From CALAGJ01 sp964293305 (lineage in GTDB: Bacteria > Bacteroidota > Bacteroidia > Chitinophagales > Chitinophagaceae), in assembly GCA_964293305.1 (NCBI GenBank), contig CAXYYO010000024.1, positions 1 to 49,811 of the forward strand: a stretch of 49,811 bases of DNA, written 5' to 3'. A model generated the notes under the pieces. The model saw only the letters and a program-made list of their open reading frames with translations. It searched no databases and was not told where the DNA came from. Shown here piece after piece: positions 1 through 8,354 of the stretch (position 1 is its first letter; each line of letters opens with the position of its first letter). Made by a program: the position numbers and the translations under genes.

Positions 1-76
1 TTTAGGTATTGTAACTAATTGATTTACAATGACTTTTATTGACGTTAGTCAGAACTTTAGACCCGACAACAAAAAT

Positions 77-607
77 ATGATAAAGACCATTTACATTTTC
101 ACATTGACTTTGCTCATTGGTGCTTGCAGACAGACAAATCCTATGACCGACAATCAGGAGAATAGTGAACAAACTATTACAGTAGTAGATACGACCAAAA
201 CAAACCAAGTGACAGAGAAACTTACCAAACTTGACAGCATAGATAAAGCAAACAATGAAAGTGTTGTTGCTTCTGGGGACAACATTACTAAAGCATTTGT
301 TTTTCTAAAAGATGGTGACAGCACAATAAATTTGACAGCAAACATCAGGCAAGACCATAGAATATTTGGTTATGCAAAACCCGACATCAGCTCAGAACGA
401 CTTTTACTTTTATCAGTATTTACAAATGATGTTGAAAATAATCCATTCGGTTGTAGACTTGGTGCTTATTACGACACAGGAGGATTGGGCGAATTGACTT
501 TGAAATATATCTCGACAATTGGAAACTTTATTAAAGCAACTGCAACTGATAAGACAAACAATTCGACAACAATTTACTTTGAGAAAAAATGGATAGACTT
601 CGAATAA
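77..607 (+). CDS. Putative lipoprotein of unknown function
   Basis: A 176-residue protein that I cannot assign to a family. The open frame runs back to position 29, but the ATG at 77 puts a signal peptide right at the N-terminus: a Lys near the start, a hydrophobic stretch and a lipobox-like LIGAC whose Cys would be lipidated. This start is therefore preferred. After the Cys comes a Thr/Asn/Gln-rich linker of about 50 residues and then a more ordered C-terminal half (from about residue 75) without a motif I know. The protein is probably anchored to the outer or inner membrane facing the periplasm. It stands alone: the next gene is on the other strand and ends at 744, and the 3' flank holds a long imperfect inverted repeat. 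Real gene likely; function unknown. Confidence 0.6.
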   Translation: MIKTIYIFTLTLLIGACRQTNPMTDNQENSEQTITVVDTTKTNQVTEKLTKLDSIDKANNESVVASGDNITKAFVFLKDGDSTINLTANIRQDHRIFGYAKPDISSERLLLLSVFTNDVENNPFGCRLGAYYDTGGLGELTLKYISTIGNFIKATATDKTNNSTTIYFEKKWIDFE

Positions 608-628
608 TAACGACAGAAATAGAAACAG

Positions 629-706
629 CCACTAACATTTATACGGATAGCCATTCGCACTCTGGTTAATTGTTTTAAAAGTACTTATTGATATTTATGT
701 TAGGGG
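629..706. repeat. Imperfect inverted repeat between convergent genes
   Basis: CTAACAT at 632-638 faces ATGTTAG at 697-703, with further partial pairing (TAT/ATA blocks) inward. It lies between the stop codons of the two first genes. It could be a weak transcription-end structure or a cassette-recombination-site remnant. The attC core consensus is only partly met (GTTAGGG fits 6 of 7 positions, CACTAAC 5 of 7). Confidence 0.3.
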
Positions 707-743
707 ATTTTGAGTATTCGCTTAATTGATATGGGAAGCCTCT

Positions 744-1853
744 TTATATTTTTATCAAATTTCTTTTGTGCTGCCTGTCAAGTACCCATAAAATGGTCCA
801 GTAAATAGCCAAAAGAATTGGATAAAGTAGCATCACTAAAAATACATAACCATGATGTCTACCTGCATCTTCACCTATTACAAAATCAATTATATCGTAT
901 GAATACATATAGCTTAACAATATTAAAAAAGGGATTGCCAAACTGCCAAATATGACAACCAGGGAATATTTTTTATTTACATTTTTTTTGCGATACCAAC
1001 GAGAAAGCAGCAAATGCAAAGCAAGCATAATCGTTGCTGCAATTATTGCAAACCCAATGGGTTCAACAGCAATTAATGTTTTTGCAAAATTATTCGCCTT
1101 GGGTGTGTATGAAAATTCCAAGTATTCATCAGGCAATTTATTAAATATCCAGTGATTTTTTTCCTGATACACTGGCTCAATAGGCTGCCCTATATTTGTA
1201 GCAAGTTGTCTTACCGTGCCCTCCTGTTCAATGTTAATATTTAATGTTCCAAACGATTTCCAAAATTTAGCAGGTGTTAACGAATAGCGAAAACTATATT
1301 CTTTTACCCATCCTGAAACATCTGTCCAAACATTTGCAGTATATTCGACCCTTACTTTATGTGTTCCACTACCAATGTCAGTTTCAAAAAACTTTAGATC
1401 ATTGAGATTATAAACAAAACCTGAATTCTTTTGCCAATAAATGGTCACTTCAGTACTTCCATTAGATTGGTTATTTTTTTCAAAAGAGTTGGAGAACATC
1501 GAAAATGGTGAATTGTAAACACTGATATATTTCTCCGGAATATTTTGAATATTAACCCTTTGATTGTTCACCCAAACAAAAAAGCTGTCCTTATAATCTT
1601 GAGCATAAAATAATAAAGGTATTTGTCTGCCTCTTATATCACATTGAATGGTGTATTCAACTATAAACTTGGCGGTCTTATAATCCTTGCTAATTTTAAT
1701 TTGAATAATTTCGGATAGAATATTAATGTCTTTACTTGTAAAAGCAGAACTTGTTTTAGTGCCTTCGGAAATGGGTGATGACATATTTGCTTTGCAAGAG
1801 AATCCAACAAGTAGGGAAATTATCAGAATTTTTATCTTCAACTTTTGTGTCAT
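744..1853 (-). CDS. Lipoprotein with extracytoplasmic domain and C-terminal membrane segments
   Basis: A 369-residue protein that I do not recognise. The N-terminus has a signal peptide ending in a lipobox-like LLVGFSC (Cys20). Residues about 40-255 form a beta-rich soluble region with many aromatic residues, expected in the periplasm. The C-terminal third has three hydrophobic stretches (about 261-285, 297-318 and 336-360) and ends in a basic tail. A large soluble N-terminal domain with a membrane-embedded C-terminus suggests a sensor or envelope protein, but nothing catalytic is visible. It has no operon partner: the first gene converges on it, and 787 bases without a gene lie upstream. Real gene likely; function unknown. 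Confidence 0.65.
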   Translation of the reverse strand: MTQKLKIKILIISLLVGFSCKANMSSPISEGTKTSSAFTSKDINILSEIIQIKISKDYKTAKFIVEYTIQCDIRGRQIPLLFYAQDYKDSFFVWVNNQRVNIQNIPEKYISVYNSPFSMFSNSFEKNNQSNGSTEVTIYWQKNSGFVYNLNDLKFFETDIGSGTHKVRVEYTANVWTDVSGWVKEYSFRYSLTPAKFWKSFGTLNINIEQEGTVRQLATNIGQPIEPVYQEKNHWIFNKLPDEYLEFSYTPKANNFAKTLIAVEPIGFAIIAATIMLALHLLLSRWYRKKNVNKKYSLVVIFGSLAIPFLILLSYMYSYDIIDFVIGEDAGRHHGYVFLVMLLYPILLAIYWTILWVLDRQHKRNLIKI

Positions 1854-2213
1854 TATTTTGAATTATTCAATAGGGTACGGATAACCTTTAAAAATAGTTA
1901 TCGTAAATTTTTATACCATAATATCTAAATCGTCATACAAGATTTCAAATTTAGCAATTTGTTTTTAATTCATTTAATAATCTGATTTTTCCATTTTGAT
2001 CAAGAAAAATTTATGGAGTGCTTCGTTTTTAACGCAATCTCTTGATAATTATATTCCGTATTTTGAATGCAAGGTTTCTACTATTTCACTTGCCACTCTA
2101 ATGAAAATAATTATGAGTAATTAATTTATTTCATTCATCTCAAAAGGGTATTTGACTTCACTGATCCGCCAGCTATACTAACTTTTTTTATCCTGTATTT
2201 TTTGCTCCATACT

Positions 2214-2228
2214 CATTGCCCGAAGGGT
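2214..2228. repeat. Short intergenic hairpin, CATTgCCCGnaGGGc family
   Basis: CATTGCCCGAAGGGT: a GC-rich mini-palindrome in AT-rich spacer, followed by an A-run. Related copies occur at 8661-8676, 23046-23061, 25357-25371 and, reverse-complemented, at about 8595-8611 and 31291-31308. Confidence 0.55.
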
Positions 2229-2437
2229 AAAAAATATAATCTTATGAAGGAGTAAAAAGGGATTTTATTTTGTGAAATAATAGAGTCTATCACTAACCAT
2301 CCAAACTTGCACAGGAAATATTTATAAAAAAAATGGATAACTTAAAAATACCTGTTGATCGTATTTGGAAATGAAAGTTTTGTAATGGGTATCGAATCTT
2401 TTGTTTGGAGTTATGAACCCTATCGAAATCATGCTAC

Positions 2438-2471
2438 GGAGTGCACTCCCTCTCCGTGCGGAGAGGGGCGG
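2438..2471. repeat. GC-rich nested palindrome
   Basis: GGAGTGCACTCC (2438-2449) is a perfect 12-base palindrome. It overlaps an 8-bp-stem hairpin, CCCTCTCC at 2448-2455 paired with GGAGAGGG at 2460-2467 around GTGC. A GC-rich tail follows. The sharp GC contrast with its surroundings and the foldback shape fit a dispersed intergenic repeat; I see only this copy in the window. Confidence 0.5.
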
Positions 2472-2664
2472 GGTGAGGCGTTGAAGTGAATACATACAGC
2501 CCCGTATATATGAATTGGCTGATTACTCATCCACGAACGCCAAACAGATTCAATGGTATCGCTTTATAATCGATTGTTGTCATCTACATAAAATACTGAA
2601 ATGAAATAATCCCATTAAAATACAATCACCATTTATATACATGAATACATTTGCCGAAAAAGGA

Positions 2665-3084
2665 ATGTCAAACATCATCAATACAACAACCGCCGCAAAA
2701 CCACTTGGTGCATATCCGCATGCACGTAGAGTAGGAAATCTTTTATTTCTTTCTGGCATTGGCAGTAGGAGCCCCATTGATAATAATATACCCGGCCTTG
2801 AATTGGATGATGCCGGAAATATTATAAGCTATGATATTGGAGCAGAGTGTAAGCAGGTATTTGCCAATGTAAAAGCTGTATTGGAAGCAAGTGGAAGTAG
2901 TTGGCAGCAGATAGTGGATGTAACCGTTTTTCTCACCAATATGAAAAAGGATTTTCCTATTTACAATAAAATTTATGGTGAATATTTTTCAGAGGTACAG
3001 GCTTGCAGAACAACTGTTGAAATAAAAAGTTTGCCAACACCTATAGCCATTGAATTAAAAGTAATAGCAATAGTTGGCGATTAA
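2665..3084 (+). CDS. RidA family protein, 2-aminomuconate deaminase-like
   Basis: A YjgF/YER057c/UK114 (RidA) fold protein of about 139 residues. These trimeric enzymes hydrolyse reactive enamines/imines; this subgroup resembles 2-aminomuconate deaminase of the kynurenine/2-aminophenol routes. Seen: an N-terminal AAKPLGAYPHARRVGNLLFLSG region, a central helix with QVFANVKAVLEASG, a DVTVFLTNM strand, and CRTTVEI, whose Arg is the family's substrate-carboxylate-binding residue. The frame also has an ATG at 2641, giving eight more residues; I prefer 2665 because homologues begin near there and AAAAAGGA precedes it. The gene stands alone and converges on mqnD with no gap. No other tryptophan-degradation gene is in the window, so a general RidA role remains possible. 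Confidence 0.85.
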   Translation: MSNIINTTTAAKPLGAYPHARRVGNLLFLSGIGSRSPIDNNIPGLELDDAGNIISYDIGAECKQVFANVKAVLEASGSSWQQIVDVTVFLTNMKKDFPIYNKIYGEYFSEVQACRTTVEIKSLPTPIAIELKVIAIVGD

Positions 3085-3891
3085 TTAAACCATCTGTTTT
3101 GTTTGCTCTAATAGCATGGCTACTGCTTTATTACCAGCTTCGCCCAATTGAATACTGAAGTCGTTTACATATAAATCTATATGCTGTTTCATTACTGCGG
3201 CATCCATCTCCTGAGCATATTGCTGTACAAAATTGCTTAGCTCGGGATAATGGTACTGCCAGGCATGCTTGATGCTATTTGCAATTGCGATATCTATAGT
3301 TTGAATAAGATCTTTGTGTAGTGATTGCTTTGCCACTATGCCTCCTAAGGGTATGGGTAGGCCTGTTGCTGATTCCCAGTATTGCCCCAGGTCTTTTATC
3401 AACACCAAACCTCTGTCTTTATACGTAAATCTGTTTTCATGTATGATTACACCTGCATCTACACGGCCATCCAATACGGCACTTTCTATAGAGTGAAATG
3501 GCATGAAAACCTTTTCTACATTGCGCTTATGCGCAAAATTAAAAAGAAAATGTGCAGTTGTATTTTTGCCCGGCAGGGCAATGGTTGGTCTTGCCATACT
3601 ATCCAAATTATTTTGAAAAATGGATGGCCTTGCAATCAATAGTGGCCCAACACCTTTTCCTAATGCACCACCACTTTGCAATAGTTGATAATTTGATTCT
3701 AGCAATGGCCACACACCATAACTGATTTTTGAAATATCAAGTTTGCCTGCCAGTGCCCATTCATTTAGAGTTTGCACATCTTCCAGATAAGGTTCGAATG
3801 AGATATTATCTATACTGATTTTATTATGCAGTAAGGCATCGAAAATAAATGTATCGTTTGGGCAGGGTGATATGCCAATGCTAAGTTTCAT
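3085..3891 (-). CDS. mqnD: 1,4-dihydroxy-6-naphthoate synthase MqnD
   Basis: 268 residues. MqnD converts cyclic dehypoxanthinyl futalosine to 1,4-dihydroxy-6-naphthoate, the last committed ring-forming step of the futalosine route to menaquinone, in the cytoplasm. The N-terminus has the family signature SIGISPCPNDTFIFDALL, and the rest has the periplasmic-binding-protein-like (type 2) fold pattern with GVGPLLIAR, a mid-protein VDAGVIIHENRFTY and GLPIPLGGIVAK, typical of MqnA/MqnD enzymes. Length is normal. Its start overlaps the end of mqnB by four bases (ATGA), so the two are translationally coupled in the order mqnB-mqnD. mqnA, mqnC and mqnE are not in the window. Confidence 0.93.
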   Translation of the reverse strand: MKLSIGISPCPNDTFIFDALLHNKISIDNISFEPYLEDVQTLNEWALAGKLDISKISYGVWPLLESNYQLLQSGGALGKGVGPLLIARPSIFQNNLDSMARPTIALPGKNTTAHFLFNFAHKRNVEKVFMPFHSIESAVLDGRVDAGVIIHENRFTYKDRGLVLIKDLGQYWESATGLPIPLGGIVAKQSLHKDLIQTIDIAIANSIKHAWQYHYPELSNFVQQYAQEMDAAVMKQHIDLYVNDFSIQLGEAGNKAVAMLLEQTKQMV

Positions 3892-4559
3892 TTGATATCT
3901 GTTGGCAGCTGCTGCACCAGCTTTAATATATTAGTGTGTAATGATGCAAGTGCCAATGGTATATTCCAGTTTTTCTTATTTCTTTCGCCTACCATATTGC
4001 TGATTCCCCTCATTTGCAGAAAAGGGATTTTGTATTGCAAACAAGTGTAATGCAATGCAGCACCTTCCATAGATTCTGTAATGACTTTGTATGCATTGCG
4101 CAGCAAATTAATTCTTGCTAAATCTGTTGTTATTTGATTTACTGTAATGGCTTGTACCTTTGGCAAATTCATATAATCAAAGTTATGAAGATGCCTATTT
4201 ATAAGTTTTTTATCATGATAAAGATGATGGGCATTGTTAATAAGTCCTAGGTCAAATAGATCTCTCCAACTATTATTTTCTACTACACCCATATCACCCA
4301 GTTGCTCCTGTTCAACAATAACTGTACTGCCAATGGGCTTATCATTTACGAAGCTGCCTGCTATGCCTACCTGTATAATTAAATCTGGTTTTTGTACCAA
4401 GCAAATCTCTGTAAGCTTAACAGCACTATGGAGCATGCCTACACCATGTACTGCATAATTTACACTTAAATTTTGAGGAATTATGTCATGTGCTACGGTA
4501 AGATTCTGCTGTATTTGCTCTATTTCTATTTGGGTGGCTGCACAAATAACTATTCGCAT
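3888..4559 (-). CDS. mqnB: Futalosine hydrolase MqnB
   Basis: 223 residues, nucleoside phosphorylase (PNP/UDP) superfamily. MqnB cleaves futalosine to dehypoxanthinyl futalosine and hypoxanthine in menaquinone synthesis. Seen: the N-terminal beta strand VICAATQIEIEQI, LIIQVGIAGSF (the glycine-rich nucleoside-site loop), MEGAALHYTC (the ribose-binding Met-Glu of the superfamily) and MRGISNMVGERNKKNW near the end. First gene of the mqnB-mqnD pair. The 52-base gap to the oppositely oriented DUF151 gene must hold divergent promoters. The partner gene supports futalosine rather than methylthioadenosine as substrate. Confidence 0.9.
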   Translation of the reverse strand: MRIVICAATQIEIEQIQQNLTVAHDIIPQNLSVNYAVHGVGMLHSAVKLTEICLVQKPDLIIQVGIAGSFVNDKPIGSTVIVEQEQLGDMGVVENNSWRDLFDLGLINNAHHLYHDKKLINRHLHNFDYMNLPKVQAITVNQITTDLARINLLRNAYKVITESMEGAALHYTCLQYKIPFLQMRGISNMVGERNKKNWNIPLALASLHTNILKLVQQLPTDIK

Positions 4560-4584
4560 GGCGGTAAAGTAAGTTTAATTTTTT

Positions 4585-4592
4585 TACTTTTG
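4585..4592 (+). promoter_or_regulatory. Bacteroidota -7 element TACTTTTG
   Basis: Matches TAnnTTTG exactly, 19 bases before the ATG of the DUF151 gene. No good TTTG -33 element lies at the usual spacing; a TTTAA is near 4573. Confidence 0.45.
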
Positions 4593-4611
4593 CACCTGAC
4601 TACCCCATATA

Positions 4612-5208
4612 ATGAGTAATAAAAAGATAGAACTTGAAATAGTGGCTTTGTCCCACAGCATAACCCAAACGCACTCTTATGCAGTGGTACTGGGTGAAGT
4701 AAACGGACTGAGAAGACTGCCCATAGTAATAGGAGGATTTGAAGCCCAGGCAATTGCAGTAGCGTTGGAAAGAATGCAGCCTAGCCGTCCACTTACCCAC
4801 GACTTGATAAAAAATTTTATGCATGCCTATAATGTAGAACTAATGGAGATAGTGATCAACGATCTACAGGAAGGAATATTTTATAGCCGATTGGTATGCA
4901 TTAATGAACATGACACTGTAGAAATAGATAGCAGAACAAGCGATGCCTTAGCATTGGCCGTAAGGTTTGGATGCCCTATATATACTTATGAAAATATTTT
5001 GGAAAGTGCAGGTATTATGATAGAGGATGATAATAATAAAAAGAAAAAAACTGAAATACCTGTTGAAGAACTGGTAACTTCTACCGGATATACTGATTTA
5101 GATTCGATGAATGTGGAAGAACTCCAAAAAATGTTGAATGACGTACTGGAGCAGGAAGATTATTTGAAAGCAATTGCTATAAGAGATGAAATCAATCGAA
5201 GGAAATAA
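4612..5208 (+). CDS. Bifunctional nuclease (DUF151) family protein with C-terminal UVR motif
   Basis: 198 residues. Residues about 1-135 match the DUF151/BFN domain: VVLGEVNGLRRLPIVIGGFEAQAIA, PLTHDLIKNFM, and the acidic VEIDSRTSDALALAVRFGCPIY near its end. Plant and Thermotoga relatives have been linked to nuclease activity, but the bacterial role is not settled. After a charged linker (about 144-158, with a Lys run) comes a UvrB/UvrC-like coiled motif, MLNDVLEQEDYLKAIAIRDE, a protein-contact helix pair seen in excision repair and clamp-related proteins. The fusion is usual in Bacteroidota. It is first of a same-strand run with ispE (37-base gap) and has its own -7 element. Confidence 0.85.
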   Translation: MSNKKIELEIVALSHSITQTHSYAVVLGEVNGLRRLPIVIGGFEAQAIAVALERMQPSRPLTHDLIKNFMHAYNVELMEIVINDLQEGIFYSRLVCINEHDTVEIDSRTSDALALAVRFGCPIYTYENILESAGIMIEDDNNKKKKTEIPVEELVTSTGYTDLDSMNVEELQKMLNDVLEQEDYLKAIAIRDEINRRK

Positions 5209-5245
5209 AACTCCAGACGCCTAAGCTTAACTATTTTAAAATATT

Positions 5246-6055
5246 GTGATTACATTTCCAAATTGTAAAATAAATATTGGCCTGTATGTTAAAGCCAAAA
5301 GAGAGGATGGCTATCATGATATAGCCACAGTGTTTCATCCTATCGACCTGTGTGACGTATTAGAACTCATTCCCCGAAGGGATAAAAAAATATTATTGCA
5401 TCAATCTGGTATTACTGTACCGGGCATGGATGCAGATAATTTATGCATAAAAGCTTGGCAACAACTCCACAAATCTTATGATGCGGTAAAAGGTGTAGAC
5501 ATCTACCTGCACAAAGCCATACCAATGGGTGCAGGACTTGGTGGTGGTAGTGCAGATGGTGCTTTTATGCTTCGCATGATGAATGACTTGTATCAATTAA
5601 ATATGACGGATGAAGAACTGATGAGTCATGCTTTGAAGCTTGGTAGCGATTGCCCTTTTTTTATTCAAAACAAGACTTGCTTTGCTCAGGGCCGTGGCGA
5701 ATTGATGGAGCTTCTACCAATAAATTTGAATAATTATAAAATTGCACTTATCAATCCTGGCATACATATCAGTACGGCTTTTGCATTTGCACAGGTAAAA
5801 CCAACAAGTGATGTATTTGATTTGAAAACACTCCCTACATTACCTGTAGAAAAATGGAAAAACTATGTTAGCAATATATTTGAAAATGGTATAGCTACTG
5901 CTTACCCGGTTATTGGTAACATCAAAACAGTTTTATATGAACAAGGAGCAATATATGCGTCTATGACTGGCACAGGTAGCACCGTATATGGGCTGTTTCC
6001 AAAAGATCAAACAGTACAGCTATCTTTCCCGCCGGAATGGATACTTAAATCTTAA
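5246..6055 (+). CDS. ispE: 4-diphosphocytidyl-2-C-methyl-D-erythritol kinase IspE
   Basis: 269 residues, GHMP kinase. IspE phosphorylates the 2-hydroxyl of 4-diphosphocytidyl-methylerythritol with ATP, the fourth step of the non-mevalonate isoprenoid pathway. Seen: the N-terminal PNCKINIGLYVKAKREDGYHD, the GHMP ATP loop PMGAGLGGGSADG (about residues 93-105), LGSDCPFFI and a C-terminal MTGTGSTVYGLF loop (the usual family form is SGSG). The start is GTG at 5246: the conserved FPNCKIN begins three codons later and no ATG lies in frame close by. It follows the DUF151 gene by 37 bases and precedes the rhomboid gene by 8, so the three probably form an operon. Product would feed quinone and other polyprenoid synthesis. 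Confidence 0.94.
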   Translation: MITFPNCKINIGLYVKAKREDGYHDIATVFHPIDLCDVLELIPRRDKKILLHQSGITVPGMDADNLCIKAWQQLHKSYDAVKGVDIYLHKAIPMGAGLGGGSADGAFMLRMMNDLYQLNMTDEELMSHALKLGSDCPFFIQNKTCFAQGRGELMELLPINLNNYKIALINPGIHISTAFAFAQVKPTSDVFDLKTLPTLPVEKWKNYVSNIFENGIATAYPVIGNIKTVLYEQGAIYASMTGTGSTVYGLFPKDQTVQLSFPPEWILKS

Positions 6056-6063
6056 TTAAACTT

Positions 6064-6699
6064 ATGTCAGTTACACTTATCATCATCATTATAACGGGCC
6101 TTATATCATATACTGCATTTTCAAATGGAGAAATTATGGATAAGTTGATATTTTATCCGCCTGCCATTAGTAGGGATAAACAGTGGTATCGTTTTTTTAG
6201 TAATGGACTTTTGCATGCAGATTTTGGTCACTTAATTTTCAATATGCTATCTCTCTACATGTTTGGAGAATTAGTGGAAGATAGTTTTAAGCAAATTTTT
6301 GCTGAAAAGGGTGTATTGCTTTATATAATCATGTACATAACAGCATTGGCGGTATGCTTACTTCCAACCTACTTTGACAATAAGGATAATCATCATTATC
6401 GTAGTTTAGGCGCAAGTGGTGCTGTATCTGCTGTAGTATTTGCAGGTATATTTTTATATCCATTAAATAGGATTGGTTTATTCATTATACCACCCATTAT
6501 ACCGGGATTTATTTTTGCTCCTATCTATCTCTTTATATCTGCATATCTATCAAAAAGGGGAGGAGACCATATCAATCACTCCGCACATATCTGGGGTAGT
6601 ATTTATGGTGTTGCATTTACAATTATTGCCGCTTTAGTTTTTAGCGATTTTAAACCGGCGGCGAGTTTTCTTGAGCAGGTACTATCCTTTTTTTCTTAA
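6064..6699 (+). CDS. Rhomboid family intramembrane serine protease
   Basis: 211 residues, about six membrane segments. Rhomboids cut transmembrane proteins inside the lipid bilayer with a Ser-His pair. Seen: HADFGHLIFNMLSLYMFG after the first loop (the His and Asn of the oxyanion region), the nucleophile loop GASGAVSA with Ser118, and the catalytic His175 in HSAHIWGSIYG facing the Ser. Small bacterial class without an extra domain. Probably co-transcribed with ispE (8-base gap), although no functional link is evident. Substrate unknown. Confidence 0.9.
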   Translation: MSVTLIIIIITGLISYTAFSNGEIMDKLIFYPPAISRDKQWYRFFSNGLLHADFGHLIFNMLSLYMFGELVEDSFKQIFAEKGVLLYIIMYITALAVCLLPTYFDNKDNHHYRSLGASGAVSAVVFAGIFLYPLNRIGLFIIPPIIPGFIFAPIYLFISAYLSKRGGDHINHSAHIWGSIYGVAFTIIAALVFSDFKPAASFLEQVLSFFS

Positions 6700-6880
6700 G
6701 TAATGGGTAAGCGTAATTGTAGATGTTTTAAATAAATGAATAGCTACTAAAACGCTACTCTAAATTGTAGTATTATTTGCTTTTTTATATACTACTTTTC
6801 ATCCAGATGTACAAGTTGAATACATCATTTGGGGAGTATCCAAAAATGGAATTAGGTAAATTCGAAAATTTGGATAAATA

Positions 6881-6908
6881 AAAAGGCTGCCTTTTTAAGA
6901 CAGCCCTT
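6881..6908 (-). terminator. Intrinsic terminator (second after tRNA-Gln)
   Basis: A GGCTG/CAGCC stem extended by CTT/AAG after one mismatch; read on minus it is followed by TTTTTATTTA. It lies 85 bases beyond the tRNA-Gln terminator and could be a backup, or end an RNA that I could not identify. Confidence 0.55.
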
Positions 6909-6992
6909 GAGATAAATAATTTCAAATTTTATTAATTCGTTAAAATCATTCAATTGTAACACTTATGTAATTCCAATATGAAAGATCTTAGC

Positions 6993-7022
6993 AAAAAAAA
7001 ACCCGGATTAAACCGAGTTTTC
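6993..7022 (-). terminator. Intrinsic terminator of tRNA-Gln
   Basis: On minus, AAAACTCGG pairs with CCGGGTTTT around TTTAAT, followed by more T. It starts 9 bases after the tRNA 3' end. Confidence 0.75.
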
Positions 7023-7030
7023 TTGTAGAG

Positions 7031-7101
7031 TTGCCCGACCTGGATTCGAACCAAGACAAACAGAATCAAAATCTGGTGTACTACCCTTATACTATCAGGC
7101 A
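7031..7101 (-). tRNA. tRNA-Gln (anticodon TTG)
   Basis: A 71-base cloverleaf on minus. Acceptor TGCCTGA pairs with TCGGGCA (one T-G pair); the D-loop, a 5-bp anticodon stem with loop TTTTGAT (anticodon TTG) and the T-arm GGTTCGAATCC are all visible. Discriminator A; CCA is not encoded. It has a strong promoter upstream and a terminator just downstream, so it is a single-gene transcription unit. Confidence 0.93.
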
Positions 7102-7146
7102 TCCTGTCAAAAACATAATATCAGTGCGATATTTTTTTTGAGGTTG

Positions 7147-7178
7147 CAAAAATAGGAGGTTCATCTATTAATGCCAAA
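7147..7178 (-). promoter_or_regulatory. Promoter of tRNA-Gln (TTTG-N20-TATTTTTG)
   Basis: On minus, TTTG (7175-7178), a 20-base spacer, then TATTTTTG (7147-7154): an exact match to the Bacteroidota sigma-A pattern, just after the MFS stop codon. The transcript would begin near 7140, leaving a short 5' leader. Confidence 0.7.
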
Positions 7179-7181
7179 TGG

Positions 7182-8354
7182 TTAATTGGTTTTTTTAAGT
7201 TTTAATATAATACCCAGCGGTACTAACATTAGTAATCCACCCGTGTAAAATGGAAGATTTTGAAAATGTGTATATAAAAAAGTGCCAACTGTAGGCCCAA
7301 TAACACGAGAAAGCGCAGAAAAACTTTGATTGGCACTTAAGGCACGCCCAATCTCACTTTCAGGAGATTCGTGAGTAAGCCAACTTGATATAACAGGCAT
7401 AATTAAACTATTGCCTAATGCCAATACTGCACAAATAATATATCCCCAGGGTACAAATAAATCTGATGAGGGCAAGGGTAGGGCCGCTACAGATACTGCC
7501 ATAATAATGGACCCGATAATGATAAGAGTACGATTGCTATATTTCTTTGATAATGGACCCACAATTAAACCTTGAAAAATAGCAGATGCAAGTCCTATCA
7601 ATGTAAATAGTTTACCAGCCGCTTTTACACCTAAATCATATTTATCTTTCCATAAGAGGGTGCAGGTAACCTGCATCATACTAAAGGCAATGATATAAAG
7701 AAAAAAATACCAAATAAGTGAACTGATTACTGGCTTTTTTAACCATTGATATATATGACTCAATGGATTGTACAAGCGCTTTTCATCGGGCACCAAACTT
7801 AGGTTAGACTCTTTAAGGAAAAACCACGCAAATACAAGATTGGCTGCATTGAGTACAGCTGTTGCAATACCTAGATAAACCGCTGAGCCGTCTGAGCTAA
7901 AACTTTTTAATTGAGTACCAAAATAAGGTCCTATAATAAAACCAGCAAAGAACATAGCACCTATCTGTCCTAAATTTTTTGTACGATCCTCCTTGGTAGA
8001 GATATCTGCCATGGAAGCCTGTGCCACGCTTAGGTTTGCACTGCCAATACCTGCTAATATTCTTGCTATAAAAAGAATGGGCAAATTCGAAGCGAACGAT
8101 AGGATTAAATTCCCCAACATGGTAACACATATAGAAAGTAGCATCACTGGTCTTCTCCCTTTTCTGTCACTCATTCCACCCCAAAGTGGAGAGCACAAAA
8201 AATTCATAAAAGCAAACACAGCAATGATAATTCCAGCAAAAATATCTGGTAAGTGTAATTCTTTAATCAGATAGGGTATTACAGGCATTACCATGCTAAA
8301 ACAAAGCATGTCTAAAAATACGGTAAAGAGTAAAACAAATTTCTGTTTCTGCAT
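7182..8354 (-). CDS. MFS transporter, Tet/multidrug-efflux type
   Basis: 390 residues from the ATG at 8354, 12 predicted membrane segments. The frame extends upstream to 8510, but those 52 residues are charged and unlike a transporter; MQKQKFVLLFTVFLDMLCF starts the first helix directly, so 8354 is chosen. The loop 2-3 signature GGMSDRKGRRPVML and the helix-1 MVMPVIPYL match the drug:H+ antiporter-1 group (TetA-like). A helix 5 GFIIGP motif marks exporters. Proton-driven export of a small molecule is likely; substrate cannot be read from the sequence. Single gene, with tRNA-Gln 80 bases downstream. Confidence 0.85.
   Translation of the reverse strand: MQKQKFVLLFTVFLDMLCFSMVMPVIPYLIKELHLPDIFAGIIIAVFAFMNFLCSPLWGGMSDRKGRRPVMLLSICVTMLGNLILSFASNLPILFIARILAGIGSANLSVAQASMADISTKEDRTKNLGQIGAMFFAGFIIGPYFGTQLKSFSSDGSAVYLGIATAVLNAANLVFAWFFLKESNLSLVPDEKRLYNPLSHIYQWLKKPVISSLIWYFFLYIIAFSMMQVTCTLLWKDKYDLGVKAAGKLFTLIGLASAIFQGLIVGPLSKKYSNRTLIIIGSIIMAVSVAALPLPSSDLFVPWGYIICAVLALGNSLIMPVISSWLTHESPESEIGRALSANQSFSALSRVIGPTVGTFLYTHFQNLPFYTGGLLMLVPLGIILKLKKTN

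Larger units (their letters stand above)
1854..2640. other. Gene-poor spacer with small repeats
   Basis: No open frame of gene-like composition is visible. The spacer holds a copy of the CATTgCCCGaaGGG hairpin (2214-2228) and a GC-rich nested palindrome (2438-2471), both described separately. The rest is AT-rich and unremarkable. Confidence 0.6.
6700..7030. other. Intergenic region with two minus-strand hairpins
   Basis: No gene seen. It holds two hairpins whose U-tracts are on the minus strand (6881-6908 and 6993-7022), listed separately, and AT-rich DNA after the rhomboid stop. Confidence 0.6.
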
